Positions 13,036 through 13,513 of a stretch of 13,513 nucleotides of DNA are shown piece by piece. A program made the translations under genes and the position numbers. Numbering within the stretch: position 1 is the first letter of the stretch; each line of letters begins with the position of its first letter. The stretch is from an uncultured Collinsella sp. (GTDB lineage: Bacteria > Actinomycetota > Coriobacteriia > Coriobacteriales > Coriobacteriaceae): the NCBI GenBank assembly GCA_905194675.1, contig CAJJTG010000047.1, positions 1 through 13,513 of the forward strand. Reading direction: 5' to 3'. The notes under the pieces were generated by a model that worked only from the letters and a program-made list of their open reading frames with translations, was not told the origin of the DNA and searched no databases.

Positions 13036-13513
13036 GCGTTTCTGGTCTAGACGCGTTTTGACGCGCCGTCCGAGTTGCCATTGCAAGCGAGGTGGCTTTA
13101 TGGGTCGAGCCGGTGTCGATCTGTTTATCGAAGACGGTGCCTATACCACGCTCTCCTCTGCGGTGGTCATCCTAGTGGTGCTCACATTGTTGTTTTCGTC
13201 GACCGCGGCGATATGGAGCATGTCGCGTGCCGGGGACACCCAGGTGGCGGCTGATAGCGGCGCGCTGGCGGGTGCCAACGTGGTGTCGTCCTATCACACG
13301 GCTGCCACGGTGGTTGATGCGAGTATCTTGAGTCTGGGGCTGGCGGGGTTTGCCACGATCGGGACGGGCCTGGTCGCCATCCTCATCCCGGGTGCCGAGC
13401 CGGTTGCCGGCAATATGGTCGACACCGGGATCGAGATCATTAAAACGCGCAACAAGTTTGCCAAAAGCGCATCGGAAGGCTTACAGAAAATCGAGACGGC
13501 TCTGCCGTATCTG
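13007..13513 (+). CDS. TadG-like pilus-associated protein, 3' end beyond window
   Basis: The frame is open for 169 codons to the window end. An Arg/Lys-rich N terminus is followed by a membrane helix (about 51-70). The segment DTQVAADSGALAGANVVSS is typical of TadG/TadE-type proteins that follow the pilin genes in tad loci. A second hydrophobic stretch lies at about 104-128. GGAGGGAG (12996-13003) precedes the ATG at 13007. An alternative in-frame ATG at 13100 has GAGGTGG (13089-13095) upstream and would remove the basic first 31 residues. It lacks the Ala-Gln-x-Thr-x-Glu motif of the three preceding products. The exact function is unknown. Confidence 0.72.
   Translation, partial: MIRGLLHGIKRFWSRRVLTRRPSCHCKRGGFMGRAGVDLFIEDGAYTTLSSAVVILVVLTLLFSSTAAIWSMSRAGDTQVAADSGALAGANVVSSYHTAATVVDASILSLGLAGFATIGTGLVAILIPGAEPVAGNMVDTGIEIIKTRNKFAKSASEGLQKIETALPYL

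Noticed and set aside
1..13513. CRISPR arrays, tRNA or rRNA genes, insertion sequences
   Set aside because: No regularly spaced repeats, cloverleaf-like sequences, rRNA signatures or transposase reading frames were seen.

Overview
The window looks like chromosome of a high-GC, monoderm actinobacterium. My best guess is Coriobacteriia, most likely Collinsella or a close relative. That rests on recalled protein style, GC-rich codon use and a Tad locus with no secretin gene in view; no search was run.

Layout. (1) Positions 1-1457, minus strand: pyruvate kinase (pyk), cut by the window edge at about its last codon. (2) Positions 1458-1899: a divergent intergenic region. It holds a consensus -10 for pyk, a palindrome, and a strongly structured 5' leader for the next gene. 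(3) Positions 1900-4581: a P-type IIA Ca2+-transporting ATPase. (4) Positions 4582-4964: 383 bp without a gene. It has a very long imperfect palindrome followed by two diverged copies of a structured element about 120 bp long, each ending in a terminator-like hairpin. (5) Positions 4965-6149: rsgA, the circularly permuted GTPase of 30S ribosome maturation, followed by a clear intrinsic terminator. (6) Positions 6202-6401: a control region rich in inverted repeats. (7) From 6402 to the window end: a tightly packed Tad/Flp pilus operon, in order cpaB (rcpC), tadZ (cpaE), tadA (cpaF), tadB, tadC, flp pilin, a membrane-anchored protein of unknown function, a second Flp-like pilin, a TadE-like pseudopilin and a TadG-like protein cut by the window end.

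How the genes work together. TadA is the motor ATPase, TadB and TadC the inner-membrane platform, TadZ the localisation factor, and CpaB an envelope assembly protein. The Flp-like and TadE-like proteins are the pilin and minor pilins. Nearly all the tad genes overlap or sit within 10-20 bases of each other, which suggests one translationally coupled transcript. Three consecutive pilin-like products share an Ala-Gln-x-Thr-x-Glu processing motif. No prepilin peptidase gene is in the window.

The most interesting non-coding signal is the leader of the Ca2+-ATPase gene. A 6-bp hairpin has a 7-nt loop perfectly complementary to the loop of a second hairpin, and that second hairpin buries the Shine-Dalgarno sequence. 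This looks like a kissing-loop riboregulator controlling a cation pump, and I do not recognise it as a known riboswitch class.
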